This document shows positions 20,230 through 31,500 of a stretch of DNA of 64,000 nt, piece after piece; within the stretch, counting starts at the first letter, position 1; each line of letters starts with the position of its first letter. Origin of the DNA: Schistocerca nitens (lineage: Eukaryota; Arthropoda; Insecta; Orthoptera; Acrididae). A program made the translations under genes and the position numbers. The stretch lies in contig NC_064616.1 of the NCBI RefSeq assembly GCF_023898315.1, forward strand, positions 540,693,602-540,757,601, read 5' to 3'. Below the pieces are notes generated by a model. That model saw only the letters and a program-made list of their open reading frames with translations, was not told where the DNA came from and made no database searches.

Positions 20230-21050
20230 TCAACATGTTTTCTCGAGAACCGTGTCATCTTTCATCCAGGTTCGCTTTTCAGTTCTCTGAGCATTTTTGT
20301 TACACGTTGGTACGGTCTTCAACGATACTACCAGTGCATCTCTGAATTCCGAGATATCTGTTGCCACGCATACTTGACAGGGACTCCACACACTGAAATC
20401 ATAGTCTTCAGTTGATCGAACTAGCGTCTCGTACACAATTTCCTTCCGTATAACCTTTCCGTCTAATACTAAGTTTTTTATTGGCGTTCTTTAATACTTA
20501 TTTTACATGACGTTCGCATTCGCATACGTACACGATGTGGCACGCTTGACACGTAAGCCAGTGATCTTGTAATGAAATACCACATGGCTCTTTCTGTTTG
20601 TTATAATCTTTACCTTAAATATACAGTCATTTAAGAAACTGCCGTTCGTTACACCAAGAGGAAATGTTATCCAAGTCTTTCCGCAATTTCTTGCGATGGT
20701 GCAACGACGGCACATAACAGCATTATCTGCGACTAATCTTACAGTGCTGCAGATCCTACCCTATAAATCGTGGCACATATTGACAATACTGATAAAATTA
20801 GGACTAATATTACATTTACTACAACCAATCACATTACTGCATTGGGATGTATCTTCAATAGTAGTCGATAAAGTGGTACAGTTTAGAAAATCTAGAAAAA
20901 CACTGTCTTCCTGTTCAGCTGTATCTATTGTTCGTAAGATGTCGTGAATGAATAAAGGATGCTTTGTTTCACACGATTGTTCTTGTTTTCTGATTCCGCG
21001 CTGATGCTTTGAACGGACCTTGCTTTCTTCCAAATGAGTAATGATTTTTA
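20230..21050 (-). pseudogene. CR1-like LINE reverse transcriptase remnant
   Basis: Two short minus-strand pieces match the well-preserved CR1-like element at 38-41.8 kb. HDILRTIDTAEQEDSVFLDF at about 20880-20960 corresponds to the segment that ends in motif A. MYETLVRSTEDYDFSVWSPCQ at about 20375-20436 corresponds to the C-terminal YETLIRPIL region. Between them the frame is lost and motifs B and C are not visible. This is an old fragment. Confidence 0.65.
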
Positions 21051-24000
21051 AGCTGACAAAACGCTGTTGGATCCTTCAAAAGATTGATGTTTGCGATACC
21101 TGTCCATGATCCTATGCATCCGATCTGTAACATATTTTTTTTTAAACCGGAGCGACTTGTGCTCTTCTGTCACATATCGCTTTTCACTGCCCAAGCGATT
21201 ATCGGTTAGTTTGAGCTACGAAAGGAGCTAATACACAGGCATATTCAATGTAAAATATAGATTGTATTTCCTCTGGGCCTGACACCTCGATCTGTTTCAT
21301 TGTTTTTCAATACCAGGGGTGCTATTGTCGATATGACTAATTTGTGAGTCTTTGCGGCGGTCAAGCCATGGAACAGTAGTCTCCTCATTCATGGAAACCT
21401 TTTAAAATGAGGAATTTGAAACTTGTACTTTCTGTCTGCAGTTTTCATTTTCGACAACAGAAGGATCTGTGGGAGGGTGAGTGGAATGTTTAAATCATTT
21501 TACTAATTATATGTATGACCAGAACTTTCATACTAATGTTATTCAACTATAACCTTCAGGCACACTTGCTTCCGCAAGATGACGAAATGTAGCATTTGAG
21601 GCAGCATAAAATTTTAACATTTGATGTTTCTTCGGTTCACTAGTCCCCTCATCTACTAGATTATCTTTGGATGTAAAATAAAACAGAAAAAATGGCTGTC
21701 ACACAAACAGTCAAAAACATGGTCACGACTCTCGCGTTCTGCAACTTCAGTAATGGTAGCAGATAATTTTCACTATTGTGGACGACATCCACAAGTGTAG
21801 TATTATGTTCTTTTAATTTTTTTTTCAATGTCGTTCGATGTACATCATTTATTAATGGTCAGGGAATGTCCTCCTTTGTCAGAAGCTCACCCGTCCTCTT
21901 AACACCAACTTCAGATGTACAATTTAAATATCAAGTTATACGTCACAGTAATACTTTCTGCCACATCCAGAGCGCAGCTTAGTGTGTTATGACTTCTTGA
22001 GCAAATATCTGTCAATTTTCCCATCTGAAAGTTTTTTGAATGTTTGAGGAAAACTATTTTTGTAGTTATAATTTGACATCCGGCATCGCTAAGCAGGTCC
22101 TACCCTCCTCAGAATGTGTATTACCGTCTGTGTGAGTAACGGAGTCAGATTCTGCAACGTAATGTCTCCTATAGAAAATATCACATGATCTGTCACCCAC
22201 AAAAAACGAAGAGAAGTTCTACGTCGCATTCTTATTATTATTGTTTTTGATTTATTTGTAGGCGTGGAAGAAGGAATCCGTCTGCTATGCATGTACAATG
22301 TCCCATGCAGACTTAACAAGAAGTTCTTGCATATGATAACGCTGTTTGTGGGATATTAAAATGTCTGTCACTGGGATGCACAGAGTGGATCTTATAATCA
22401 AACAAACGCCTCTAAAGACAAACACGGAAGGGTTGAAACTCTTTTCCCAACCACAAACACAACTATTGCTGCCTGTATGAGAGTCAAGGGAACATAGACA
22501 TGTAGGACTTGGAAGAATGATTAATGTACGCCGCTGACGTCCTTCAAGTTCTGACATTAATATCCAGGTCAGTTTTATGAGATAAGGCAGGTTATAGGGG
22601 CAACTGCAAGGGCGAAACTGCATTTAAAACTTTTCCTTTTATCCCAGCATTACGTAACTTACATTATACACAGCCTTTGTATTTAATTCACAGCGTTTTC
22701 AGTGTTTCAGATATAGAAGGATAGGCTGGTAGAGGACGGAGAAACTAGAAGATTAACCATGAAAACACGAGGAAAATGATTGAATTACGACATTAATCGG
22801 CCAGCTTTGTTAGATAAACCTTGAATATACCTATTTAAATAATTTAATAGTGAAACAGAAGTATACTATGATGAGTAGTTTCACAGGTTATCAGGAATTT
22901 ATCTGCGCTTCAAGTGCAAACGAAGAAGCAATAAATGCAGACACACAATATTTACTTAACCCTACAGTGTACAGCAAAGAGTCTCGCAAAGAGGAAACCC
23001 GTAAACGAGGAGAGCTCTGCACGAGGCAAGACAGCTGTGTCCGCTACCACCTGCCATCGGCTGCTGTCCTATTCCCGGGAGTGGTCGTCGACAGATGACG
23101 TCACTGTCATGACAACCGTCAGTCGTCGATCGATGGTGCCGCGCGTGGTAAACTGGAATAACCGCAACACACATAATATGGAGAACAAGTGCAGACGGAC
23201 GCAAAACGCGGCCTACAGGCTATGTGTTATAAATGTATGCAGTCTTCGGTCATAAACACTTCTTTATTTAGAGCCTACGCACATTGTGCTTTGAGCCCAG
23301 TAGCTGCTTATTCAGAGCGTCGTCTGTTAATGAAAAATGTCTATGTTATTAAATTTATTAGGTGAGTTATAAGGTACTTTAAATTTGTCAAAATTTTTAG
23401 TTTGCAAATACATATACTGCCAATATCTAGAGCCCCAGTTCCTTGCTTCTTTTACAATACAACACATAAGCTATCACACATTTCTATTCTTATTGTAGGT
23501 ATCCTATTAATATCATTTACAGTTACGTATATCAACTTTCTATTAATCAGCTAAGAAAATACTATTACCATCCTTAGCGGGCACTACCTTCGCCCTGCGA
23601 CCAGTGCAAAGGTGTGTGCTGTTACCTCGCGGTACAAGCAGGAAGGTGTTGCTGGAAACTTCTCGCACGCAAGTCATAAAATGTTCTGATAATTTGAAGG
23701 GGGAAGACAGTGATCGTAGAGGGAGAGAATGTGATGTGACACGGAACATTTTTGTATAAATTTGAGTAAGTTGATGCTGAGCAAATTACAGGACGAGGTA
23801 CGTGATACTTACACAGAGCAGAATAATTACACCAAAAAATGAGAAATACTGACATTAAGTATTCCATTGATTACGCACGTAAATGAGTTTTCATGTAGCA
23901 CTTTATGTGGTGCCGTGAAGCATATTAAGAGATACTCGCTCTCCGAAAAGCTCACCTCATTTGTTTCATCGAACTAAATTTCCGATTCAGCAGAGAAAGT

Positions 24001-24258
24001 CACAGGGACATACGCAATACAGATTTTGAACAAAGGACTGTATTTGGGTCGTCGTATGTGAACGACAAAGCACCGTTAAAAATAATGTATATATTACATT
24101 ACATTTTTTCAAGGAATGAAGAATCAGAGTTTAAGAGGTCAATACGGAAATGTCCCGATCAGTGATTAATTACATTACTAAACGAGACGGGGGCCCTCGC
24201 CGCGGCTGAACCAGTTGTCTGTTAGTAATACATCCGCCTGCTTCCTTCACGCCACAGT
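21051..24258. other. Anonymous 3.2-kb stretch, no supported gene
   Basis: Open frames reach at most about 112 codons and none shows a domain, signal peptide with splice donor, or family motif. A CpG-richer island lies at about 23000-23210, around TCGTCGACAGATGACGTCAC, without further context. It could hold old transposon sequence that I do not recognise. Confidence 0.45.
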
Positions 24259-24270
24259 CACAAACTGGTG

Positions 24271-24462
24271 CCGGCCGCGGTGGTCTAGCGGTTCTAGGCG
24301 CTCAGTCCGGAACCGCGCTACTGCTACGGTCGCAGGTTCGAATCCGGCCTCGGGCATGGATGTGTGTGGTGTCCTTAGGTTAGTTAGGTTTAAGTAGTTC
24401 TAAGTTCTAGGGGACTGATGACCACAGATGTTAAGTCCCATAGTGCTCAGAGCCATTTGAAC
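24271..24462 (+). repeat. SINE-A, full length, 12-bp target-site duplication
   Basis: It is flanked by CACAAACTGGTG at 24259-24270 and 24463-24474. The head reads GGCCGCGGTGGTCTAGCGG with B box GCAGGTTCGAATCCGGC. The body and CATTTGAAC tail are typical. This is the cleanest plus-strand copy for defining the family in this window. Confidence 0.94.
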
Positions 24463-24474
24463 CACAAACTGGTG

Positions 24475-25898
24475 AAGCTACGAGCAGTATTCGAAAATTG
24501 TTGTAAACCATGGAATGACAAGTGAAAATAAACTCTCATCTCCTCAGCTTTGTTCGACTGTAGAGGGCGTGTTTCCGTGTTGATACCATCCAATTTGTTC
24601 ATAATTATTGTCATTAAATAACTGGAACTGTGTGGAACTGAAGCATACAAGGTAGGAGATATAAGCAAAATGAAATGCAAAGTAGCAGAGTATATACGTA
24701 TCTAAGTAGAAAACAAAAATCCGTCTCAACAGAACAGCAAAATAGCGAATGTTGCTTCATGCAGAACTTTGTTTCTGGTAAACAGTCTGAGTAGAAGGAA
24801 GCGAACTTCTTGGAAATGTAGAGTGTTGATCGAAGAGATGACTTGGCCGTGTGCGTCTTCTGTCCATAATAGGCAACAATTTTTACCGGTGGACAAAATT
24901 ATTAGGCTTGTTCGTTCTCTATCTTTTACATCTTAAAGAATGATAACACACTCACAAAGAACTGAACGCCATAACTAAGAACTATTGTGTGCTTCACAAA
25001 CTATTGAAAAAAGATTTTCCAAATGAAAGGGGGACAGTAACGTATGTCGGCGATAAACACAAAACGTTCAACAGCACACAAAATTAGAAAACTATGATAT
25101 CGTTCGAAAGACCGGAAAATATTGTAACAACAGCCTTTATCACACAAACTGAAAACCTCAAACCTCTTATTAAATACATTCTGAGATATCTGTCTTCCCA
25201 AAGCAATTCACTGAGATAACGCAAGGTGGTCGCGAAAACTGTTCAGCTTTCATAAAAGGAGCAGTGTGGCGACAATGTACACTCGACAGCAAAGAAAGGG
25301 GGTCACGCCTGAATTCCAAGGTGTATGCTGCACCGGAATATATGCAACCAACATAGCATATCTGTGTTGCACATCGTCGCAACCCTCCACAGTACAGTCG
25401 TTGTAAGATATACAATGGGTAGCGCTAGAGACTACTAGAGAGCACCGGTATTCATGACAGTCCGTTCAGATGTAAGTAACACCACGATAGTGCAGAAGGA
25501 ATCAAACTGTCCTTAACGTTTGTAAACTATACTTAATTACAGTAAGTGACATTTCAAACGTTCTGGGACAACTAATTTTTTCACATAAATCGTTCAGTAA
25601 TCCTTAGGCACAATTAAATATTTGAGACAGTATATGGATTTGGAAAGTTGTATCGCAATTGGAAACACATTCTTTGCTGTCTAAAAGGTTTACCCAGAAC
25701 ATGCTGAACGTCGTTCAACGTTCAACGGGGAGTGGTTTCGCATCAACTTTATGTAACACTAAGCAGTTAAAAGAAAACGTGATTAACAGCGGCAACCACT
25801 CTACGGAAATCCCAACATTAACAGCGAATCACAAGTAATATCATTGTCGACATTACTCATCAACAGTTACTTGTACACAAAGTTGTACTTGAAATGAC
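24475..25898. other. Unassigned stretch between a SINE and tRNA-like units
   Basis: No coding region, known repeat or structural RNA is supported. Open frames are all under about 85 codons and lack motifs. Confidence 0.45.
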
Positions 25899-26520
25899 AT
25901 GACCAACGTCTTCGTTCTGGATCCGGATGCAAACCCAGAACGTAAGGCCATTGTTAACCAAGCAAAGCTTTGTGCCTTATCGAGACTCCATCACAAGCCA
26001 GGAAGAGACGTCAAATATTGACGTTTGCACCAGTATTAGTTATCAATTCTCAACTTGAACGTAAATGACGATAATGTTTGTGCGAAACCAGGAACCCTAA
26101 CATGACAATTCCCCTCTTGATAATTACCTTCGAAAGGTATATTGTTGCATTGTCAAGGAACAAAGGATGCACATGTTTACAATTGAAATGCCATCATGTA
26201 ATGCATGTGACAAGGATGCGAACCCAGCACCTAATCAGATTGTCGAATAAGTTCGTAAAATCAGAATGTTGATATCATAGTTTGTCACCAGTAGTGTGGT
26301 TGGAACCTTAAATGACGACTGAAGTTGTATTGCCTGAGCGGGATTCGAACCCGACGCCTACCGCCATCGTTGTCTATCCAGGAACAGACGAAAAATTTCA
26401 AATGTTGTTCCACCAGTAGCGAGATGTGCGGACGTTTAACTCGGAATAAAGTGACGGAAACGTCTATGCTGACTGAGAGTCGAACGCCGCACACGTGGTT
26501 ATGAAGACACGTTAATAATC
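25899..26520 (-). repeat. Degenerate repeat units with tRNA B-box-like cores
   Basis: Related blocks recur. GGATGCAAACCCAGAACGTA (about 25930) is followed by a GCCATTGTTAACCAAGC stretch and CACCAGTATTAGTTATC. AAGGATGCGAACCCAGCACC lies at about 26213. GGGATTCGAACCCGACGCC (about 26340) is followed by CGCCATCGTTGTCTATCC and CACCAGTAGCGAG. GAGAGTCGAACGCCGC lies near 26475. The minus strand of the third carries CGGGTTCGAATCCCGC, a good B box. The blocks share order and partial sequence, which suggests an old tRNA-derived repeat in degenerate tandem. It is not a functional tRNA, since no full cloverleaf is present. Confidence 0.45.
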
Positions 26521-26981
26521 AAATTCTTATTCAGTAGTAGCTAGGAGTAGCAAGCTTAGTTGCAAACCTTAAGGCCTTTCTCATCCCTGGTAACGTGTTA
26601 CCTAATATCTGCGATATCATGGTGTCAATTTACAAGTGGAGACTGCCGTAAAGAGCCATGTTCCCTAGTAGTCGTGAATCATTGAGATGTAAACGAAGAG
26701 CCTCAGCAGAAAGTAATTTCCGTCGTGCAGCAAGTATTGTTTCAGAGACACTGAGTACATATTATTAAGTGCACACAACGTGTATTATATACTACGTATA
26801 TACTGTTATTTGGGGAATCTGCCGCCAAACCTGTTTACTTTTACATTCCGCTTAGTTGTCGTGGTTGAATACACGTTTTCTTAAGGCTACATCTAATGCG
26901 GAGCGCTTACAAGAAAGAATAGTTTCCTGCGTCATGTTATTGCTGGGAAGATGAAATATTTTGTGGTAGCTATGTTTAAAT

Positions 26982-27124
26982 TGGCTCTGAGCACTATGGG
27001 ACTTAACATCTGTGGTCATCAGTCCCCTAGAACTTAGAACTTCTTAACCTAACTAACCTAAGGACATCACACACATCCATGCCCGAGGCAGGATTCGAAC
27101 CTGCGACCGTAGCAGTCGCGCGGT
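26982..27124 (-). repeat. SINE-A, 5'-truncated, 14-bp target-site duplication
   Basis: It is flanked by TAGCTATGTTTAAA at 26968-26981 and 27125-27138. The tail complement and body are complete, but the tRNA head stops at CCGTAGCAGTCGCGCGGT, so part of the A-box half is missing. The perfect duplication shows the truncation happened during insertion. Confidence 0.92.
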
Positions 27125-27545
27125 TAGCTATGTTTAAAATGAATGTATTTTTGAACGTATTGTACGTAAAATATTTGAATGAATCGTCAACTGTAGGTGT
27201 GCCTGCACATGTTATAGCATAATAGCTGTAGCTGCGTTAGTTTATACTTCAGATTAGTGTAGGTTAGGTGTAACTTTTGGTTCTTCAAGGGCTGATCTTC
27301 GCCCTGCGGCCCGGGTCTTTACTAGCCGCGGCTCGCAAACTACCGGCCAGCCAGGCTAGCCGAGGCGAGACGGAAATGAGCTAGCTGGCGGTTGCGTTGG
27401 TAGGCTAACAGCCGGTGACGAGCCAGCACGGCTGCGCCGCATGCCTCTGCCTCTGCTGCTTCGTTTGAAGTAAATATGTTTACCTCCTCTCCTGGCATCA
27501 GTATAAGAGCGGCAATCAGAAATACACATCAGGGTGTCTGCCGTA

Positions 27546-27680
27546 ATGCCTCACTGGAACAGGTCTATTCGAGATAGAGTCGTCGCTCTCATTGAAGAAG
27601 GAGGATGTTCCATCAGAGAAGCTGGCAGACGGTATGGCGTACCACATTCCTCTGCAACGAGATGTTGGAGGATCTACCTC
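27546..27680 (+). pseudogene. Tc1-type transposase N-terminal helix-turn-helix fragment
   Basis: An ATG at 27546 begins MPHWNRSIRDRVVALIEEGG followed by SIREAGRRYGVPHSSATRCWR, a homeodomain-like HTH of the kind that opens Tc1/IS630 transposases and binds the terminal repeats. Similarity then stops and the frame ends at 27732 without a DDE catalytic domain. A TATA-like CAGTATAAGAGCGGC lies about 45 bp upstream, and a CpG-rich block occupies 27290-27450. It is probably a deleted transposon copy. Domestication cannot be shown. Confidence 0.65.
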
Positions 27681-27734
27681 GTTATGGACATTAGTTACAA
27701 CACAGACCTACCTTCTGATGCTGCATACTTGTAG

Positions 27735-28440
27735 TACAGCTACACATACTTGACCTGTTAACCAACACGCCCTTACCTGTGATGCTAACGCTTTTACACT
27801 GCGCTCCCATACATAAAACCCGATTCAACTTGTATGATTACAACAACGAACACTGGAAGTGGTCAGTTCACCATTAAAGAAATAATAAACCAGCCTGGCA
27901 AGATCAAATTGTTATTGAGGTCCTTTGTCCTCGAATTAAGATGGTGTATCTTCATTAAACATTTTTGGGAATCTGACTACAGCACTCATCAGAATTTAGA
28001 GAACTTGCATGACTGAAACTAATTCCGATTGCCTAGAAATTCTAAACTACGTAATAGCTCATCAGACGTACTATCACAATCAGTAATGCAGCTGTGGCAC
28101 GTGGGACTTACACAAGAACCGCGTTTACAGCTTCAACATACAAACACGGATGAAATATGAATCGAAATAAGCATGTATAAAATAAAATAATTGTTAAACG
28201 AATCTTTGAAAAATAGAACCAACCGAAATGGAGTCGTTACCTATGCTCTCTGATGTTTCTTAGATTCATTAAAATGCAAAGAAAAATATAACCTGTAACA
28301 CATCCAGGCGAGTCCTTAGGCACTTGATTAACAGTTCTGTGGTCTTCACTTCATGAGTCACGGTCACATCAACGGGGAAGGACGTGATAAACACTAGAGT
28401 GAGGACTGCTGCCCTCCACTACGGAAGTTACGGCAAATCG
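27735..28440. other. Intergenic stretch upstream of the host gene
   Basis: No repeat or coding region is recognised. The last 100 bases before the probable transcription start of the host gene become less AT-rich. Confidence 0.4.
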
Positions 28441-28444
28441 GGAG

Positions 28445-28505
28445 TGAGTCAGCTGCTCTCCCTTAACCAGTGACTACAGAGAATAAAGGATAGTCGGTTG
28501 TCAGT
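28445..28505 (+). promoter_or_regulatory. Candidate core promoter of the host gene
   Basis: An arthropod-type initiator TCAGT(T) lies at 28501-28505, 48 bases before the ATG at 28553. Upstream are an AP-1-like TGAGTCA at 28445-28451 and an AATAAA-rich element near 28482. The last is too close to be a proper TATA box. The start site is inferred from the initiator match alone. Confidence 0.35.
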
Positions 28506-28552
28506 TGCCCTGCAGTGCATACGTCAACACAGCGAAGGATTTGCCAGCTGAA

Positions 28553-28595
28553 ATGGACGCCTCCCATTGGATCGTCGCATATCTTCTTTTCACCG
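28553..28595 (+). CDS. Exon 1 of the host gene: start codon and signal peptide
   Basis: The ATG has G at -3 and G at +4. Fourteen codons with the hydrophobic core WIVAYLLF are followed by one extra base and a perfect donor GTAAGT at 28596. The alanine at residue 15 is completed by exon 2. A short hydrophobic first exon ending in a consensus donor is typical of insect secretory proteins. Confidence 0.75.
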
Positions 28596-31500
28596 GTAAG
28601 TATCTTTACAACATGACTAAGGTCTTTCGCAGTTTTAATATTTAATTTTCACCGTTTTATTTGAAGTCCTGCTTTGTAAGATATATTGTAAGCAATCTGA
28701 ATTTATTTGGATCCTTGTCACGACTCTAAATCTCTCCCGGACTAAGCTGATATTGTTGTTTCAACAACGCCGCTACGTATTTCCTTCCACATTATTATTT
28801 ACAGTAGCTTTTCTCTAACAGAAGTGATTTTGATGTCGAAGATATGTTAAATTCACTCATATATTTCATAACTTCCAGAAATAGTGAGGATATTGAATTT
28901 AATTGCAACCAGTTTACCAAAGTACACTCCTCATCAGATTAGTATTGTAAGAAAATATGATACCTTGTAACTAGATTCATGAGTGTTAGGACTTGAACAA
29001 CTGGTTACGTACCAACAACCTCTTTTTGTACTCTCTCCTTTCTGGTGCTACGTCTGAAATACATTCGAGACTATTATTTTAAATTGGTAAGACATCGGCC
29101 ACAAGATAATTAGTTTATTACATCCTTGCTATCCTTGTAGAATGAAGATTCTGTTGGTCATATCTGCACTGGACTGCCCCTCTCTACGGTTATAGATATT
29201 AAATTTGCGAGAATAACTGTTCAGTAACACTGTGCAGCTATAGTCCACTTTTATTTCACTGGCGTCATATAATCTATATCATCAACAGACAAATAACTTT
29301 ATCATTCTGCAATGCGATCGTTTGAAAGAAGGAATCACAGGATTCACCATCCTATCTACGACGAGATAATTAAATCAGACGCATAAGGTCGGATTGATCA
29401 TGGCTGGGACAAGAAGTATTATGTGGCCTTTTCAAAGAACCCAGCCTTCTATTCGTCTGCGATATGCAGACACCATGGAAAACTCAAATGTACACGAGCG
29501 GACGAGAATCTGAGTTCAGCTTCTCCTGGGTGTGACTAAACTACCGGTCGTTTGAATTGATCTTCCTTGCACGACACCGTAGCTGCCGGACACGCACACG
29601 CGAATTAGTCATGCCTTGCACTAATGGGAGGTGGAAAACTGCCTGACAAAACCGGTTAAGCGTGCAGATGCATGGGAGCAAACGAAATGATACTTCACAT
29701 GTTGAAAGGGTATGTGTTGTAATTTCAGCAATTAAAAAACAGAGTCAGGTTCAGATAATATGAAGCCACATGTCGGTATGATGCTGCACCCTCTCTGCCC
29801 TGGATGCACGCCATGGTTAGTCTTGGAAGTACTTCGTAAAGCCGTTCTATCACCTCCTGTGGGAAGGTGACCCACGACTGTTGCAGGTGGTCCTTGATAT
29901 TCTGGATACTGGTACTGGGACAGAGTTAACGCCTGAGCTGCTCTCACACATGATTTATTGGAGACAGGTGTAGGAGTCTTGTAGGCCGCAAGGGTACCTC
30001 ATCATCACGCAGACTGTTCATAGAGATAGATGCCATGTGTGGATGCAAATTGCAAAATGACGCCACGATACTGTCGCATAAGATATAACAAATGAAGACG
30101 CAGGATATAAATAATGTACCGTTGAGCCATCAGAATTTCCTCAATCATTTGCAGCCTTCCATCTGTGACCTGAGGTAATACCTGACGGCTCCTCACACCA
30201 TGACGCCAGCAGTAACACCGCTGAGCCGCTCCAAAACAATGTAAGAATGAGACATCGCCTCAAGTCGCGGCCATATGCGGGATCGTCAAGCGGGCCAGTG
30301 CAGAACATGGTTCATCGCTGAACATAATTCAGTGCCATTCATCGGCTGTCCATGCTTCCTGCCGACGGCACCACTCCAAAAGCAGCCGTATATTTTGAAG
30401 TGTTTACTACAGCTCACGTAGTAGACAGTAGTTCCCTTCTCGGCTGCAGATAATTTCCGGCTAATGCCGTAGGATGAAACAGGATGTTGCAGAGAATCTA
30501 TTACTTGTTCTCGGATAACAGAAACAGATGTGTATGGGTTACGATGTGCTTGGTGCGCAGTGCGACGTTCCTCTCCTATAGCGATCAGACGTCGTTAACA
30601 AGAACATTGGCGGCCAGTATGCTTGCCCTTAGGTTTTCATGTAATCTAGCATAGAACAGCAGTCACATACGATTGCCCCACAAATCTGGATGTTGTGCGT
30701 TTCTACCCGATTGAAGTTAGCCGGCATTTTGGTTTATTTTACAGAGAAATTTCAATTTCAAGTGGTCATTTCTAGCACCTAGTCTGCTTATGAATTACGC
30801 TAGGTACCAGGAAGAACTCTGAAGCACGCTGAGATTTTGAAGTAATAGTGCACGTACTTCTCTGAATTCATTCTCGATCCCTCATGGCAAAAGAGGAGCA
30901 CAGCATGCAGCGGTATTAATTTTAGTGGCTTTACTTTTGATTATGCTTCCACTATATTTATTTCCAGACACCAGTCGACTGATGATCTCAGATGTGAAGT
31001 CCCATAGTGACTAGAGCCATTTGAAACATTGGAACACCAGTTCTATTTCTGTCCGTTACTAACCAATGAGAATACCGATTAGCTGCTGCAGTAAACCCTT
31101 TAAGTGGGTAACGTATCTTTGAAAGATCCGTTGCTTGATCGGAAACCAATACATTTCAGAGAGCTAAATATCCCACTACTGGTGATGCTAAATATACATC
31201 TTATTATTTTAGGACATTATTCCGGTGTAGTACGTTGCTTTGCTTACAGACGGAAGGATCATATTCTCTTAGGCATGAAGACTAAGCCTAAAAAAGTCAT
31301 ACACATGTTTACTTGGTAACTTCTAGAGTAAATTTGAGATCGACGTTGAAGTAGCGTCTACTTTTAACTGGCTAGTACTTGGATAATCTGAGTGATCTGA
31401 CGTTGCGAATTATGCTGCTGGAGTATCACACCAGGGCAGATTTATGGAAAAGAAACTGCTTGTGTCAATAAACATAGCTACTGTAGCGCTGAGTGGTAAA

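Noticed and set aside
23096-23103. TGACGTCA as a CRE promoter element
   Set aside because: It is a single palindromic octamer with no gene, initiator or other sites nearby.
25899-26520. CRISPR-like spaced repeats
   Set aside because: Repeat cores are diverged and irregularly spaced, and the context is a eukaryotic, transposon-rich genome.
28482-28487. AATAAA as TATA box or as a poly(A) signal of an upstream gene
   Set aside because: It is too close to the initiator for a TATA box, and no upstream gene ends here.
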